A DNA stretch of 64,000 bases from Spirosoma rigui (GTDB taxonomy: Bacteria; Bacteroidota; Bacteroidia; Cytophagales; Spirosomataceae), in contig NZ_CP020105.1 of NCBI RefSeq assembly GCF_002067135.1, positions 868,001 to 932,000 of the forward strand, given 5' to 3'. A program made the position numbers and the translations under genes. Numbering within the stretch: position 1 is the first letter of the stretch; each line of letters begins with the position of its first letter. The notes beneath the pieces were generated by a model. That model had not been told where the DNA came from, did no database searches, and saw nothing but the letters and a program-made list of their open reading frames with translations. Shown one piece after another: positions 63,721 through 64,000 of the stretch.

Positions 63721-64000
63721 CTAAAACCTGACCCGTATGCCCGCCAGAAAATTTCGGCCGGCCTGTGGGTAGTAGGCATTCTCGGCCGTGACCTTGCCTT
63801 CGGCAATGTAGGCAAACGTGTAGCCATTCGATTCATACAACTCGTTCAGGACGTTGTTGAACAGCAGCGTGAACGCAATCTCCTGCGCAAATTTCGGCTT
63901 AATCGAATAGATGATCCGAATATCGTTGGTTGTGTAAGCATTCAGCTTGCGACCCTCGTTGGAGGTATTATCCAGGTACTGTTTGCCTACGTGCTTCGAT
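63721..64000 (-). CDS. TonB-dependent receptor, C-terminal end (partial)
   Basis: On the minus strand, codons from 63999 down to the TAG at 63721-63723 read KHVGKQYLDNT, YSIKPKFAQEIAFTLLFNNVL, NELYESNGYTFAYIAE and finally NAYYPQAGRNFLAGIRVRF. This is the classic C-terminal beta-barrel end of an outer-membrane TonB-dependent receptor, closing with Phe. The rest of the gene lies beyond the right edge. The ligand is unknown. Confidence 0.88.
   Translation of the reverse strand, partial: SKHVGKQYLDNTSNEGRKLNAYTTNDIRIIYSIKPKFAQEIAFTLLFNNVLNELYESNGYTFAYIAEGKVTAENAYYPQAGRNFLAGIRVRF

Overview
The window looks like a chromosomal segment of a Cytophagales bacterium (Bacteroidota), most like Spirosoma and its relatives. 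Four observations support this. Several genes follow -7 boxes of the Bacteroidota type (TAnnTTTG, in three cases with TTG exactly 20 bases upstream), and Shine-Dalgarno sequences are hard to find. Two large secreted proteins end in a type IX secretion (T9SS) sorting domain. Complex I has a short NuoG without a molybdopterin domain. A TonB/ExbB/ExbD/ExbD operon and part of a TonB-dependent receptor are present. Assignment to a genus is inference.

Layout. 1-2.5 kb: the 3' part of a zinc metalloprotease gene, then tRNA-Pro(GGG) with a terminator. 2.66-3.69 kb: a protein-free gap with a possible structured RNA. 3.7-9.7 kb: exbB-exbD-exbD-tonB, a small membrane protein, a PstS-like lipoprotein and a TPR protein. 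9.9-11.6 kb: adk and obgE. 11.6-16.9 kb: two tandem paralogous secreted SGNH/sialate-esterase-like proteins. 17.1-25.6 kb: nuoABCDEFGHIJ, closed by a strong terminator before any nuoK-N. 25.7-33.4 kb: a 7TM-LytTR regulator, thiolase, a LysM protein, acyl-CoA dehydrogenase and an acylphosphatase-like protein. 33.5-43 kb: a GyrI-like protein, a Gfo/Idh/MocA oxidoreductase, a three-gene minus-strand unit (giant TPR membrane protein, unknown protein, LolD/MacB-type ATPase), a PQQ-propeller lipoprotein and malQ. 43-46 kb: atpD and atpC separated by a secreted-protein gene. 46-52 kb: udk, a flavodoxin-reductase-like ferredoxin fusion, nadA, a frameshifted PIN-like toxin remnant, nadB and kdsA. 52-57 kb: acpP-fabF-rnc, hsp20 and degQ/htrA. 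57-64 kb: gmd, a SPOR lipoprotein, murB, a ROK kinase, an SDR, an MlaE/MlaF pair and the end of a TonB-dependent receptor.

Most of the window is housekeeping: respiration, ATP synthesis, envelope and lipopolysaccharide precursors, fatty-acid synthesis and breakdown, NAD synthesis. I see no prophage, insertion sequence or CRISPR array. The best regulatory signals are a palindromic operator (core AGTATGC-N2-GCATA) shared by the thiolase and acyl-CoA dehydrogenase genes, and a possible sigma-54-type control region in front of hsp20. Other points worth a second look are long inverted repeats without a U-tract inside operons, two enzyme-like proteins that lack key catalytic residues, the foreign gene inside atpD-atpC, and the decayed toxin gene inside nadA-nadB. 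I did not find a clear, wholly new multi-gene system.
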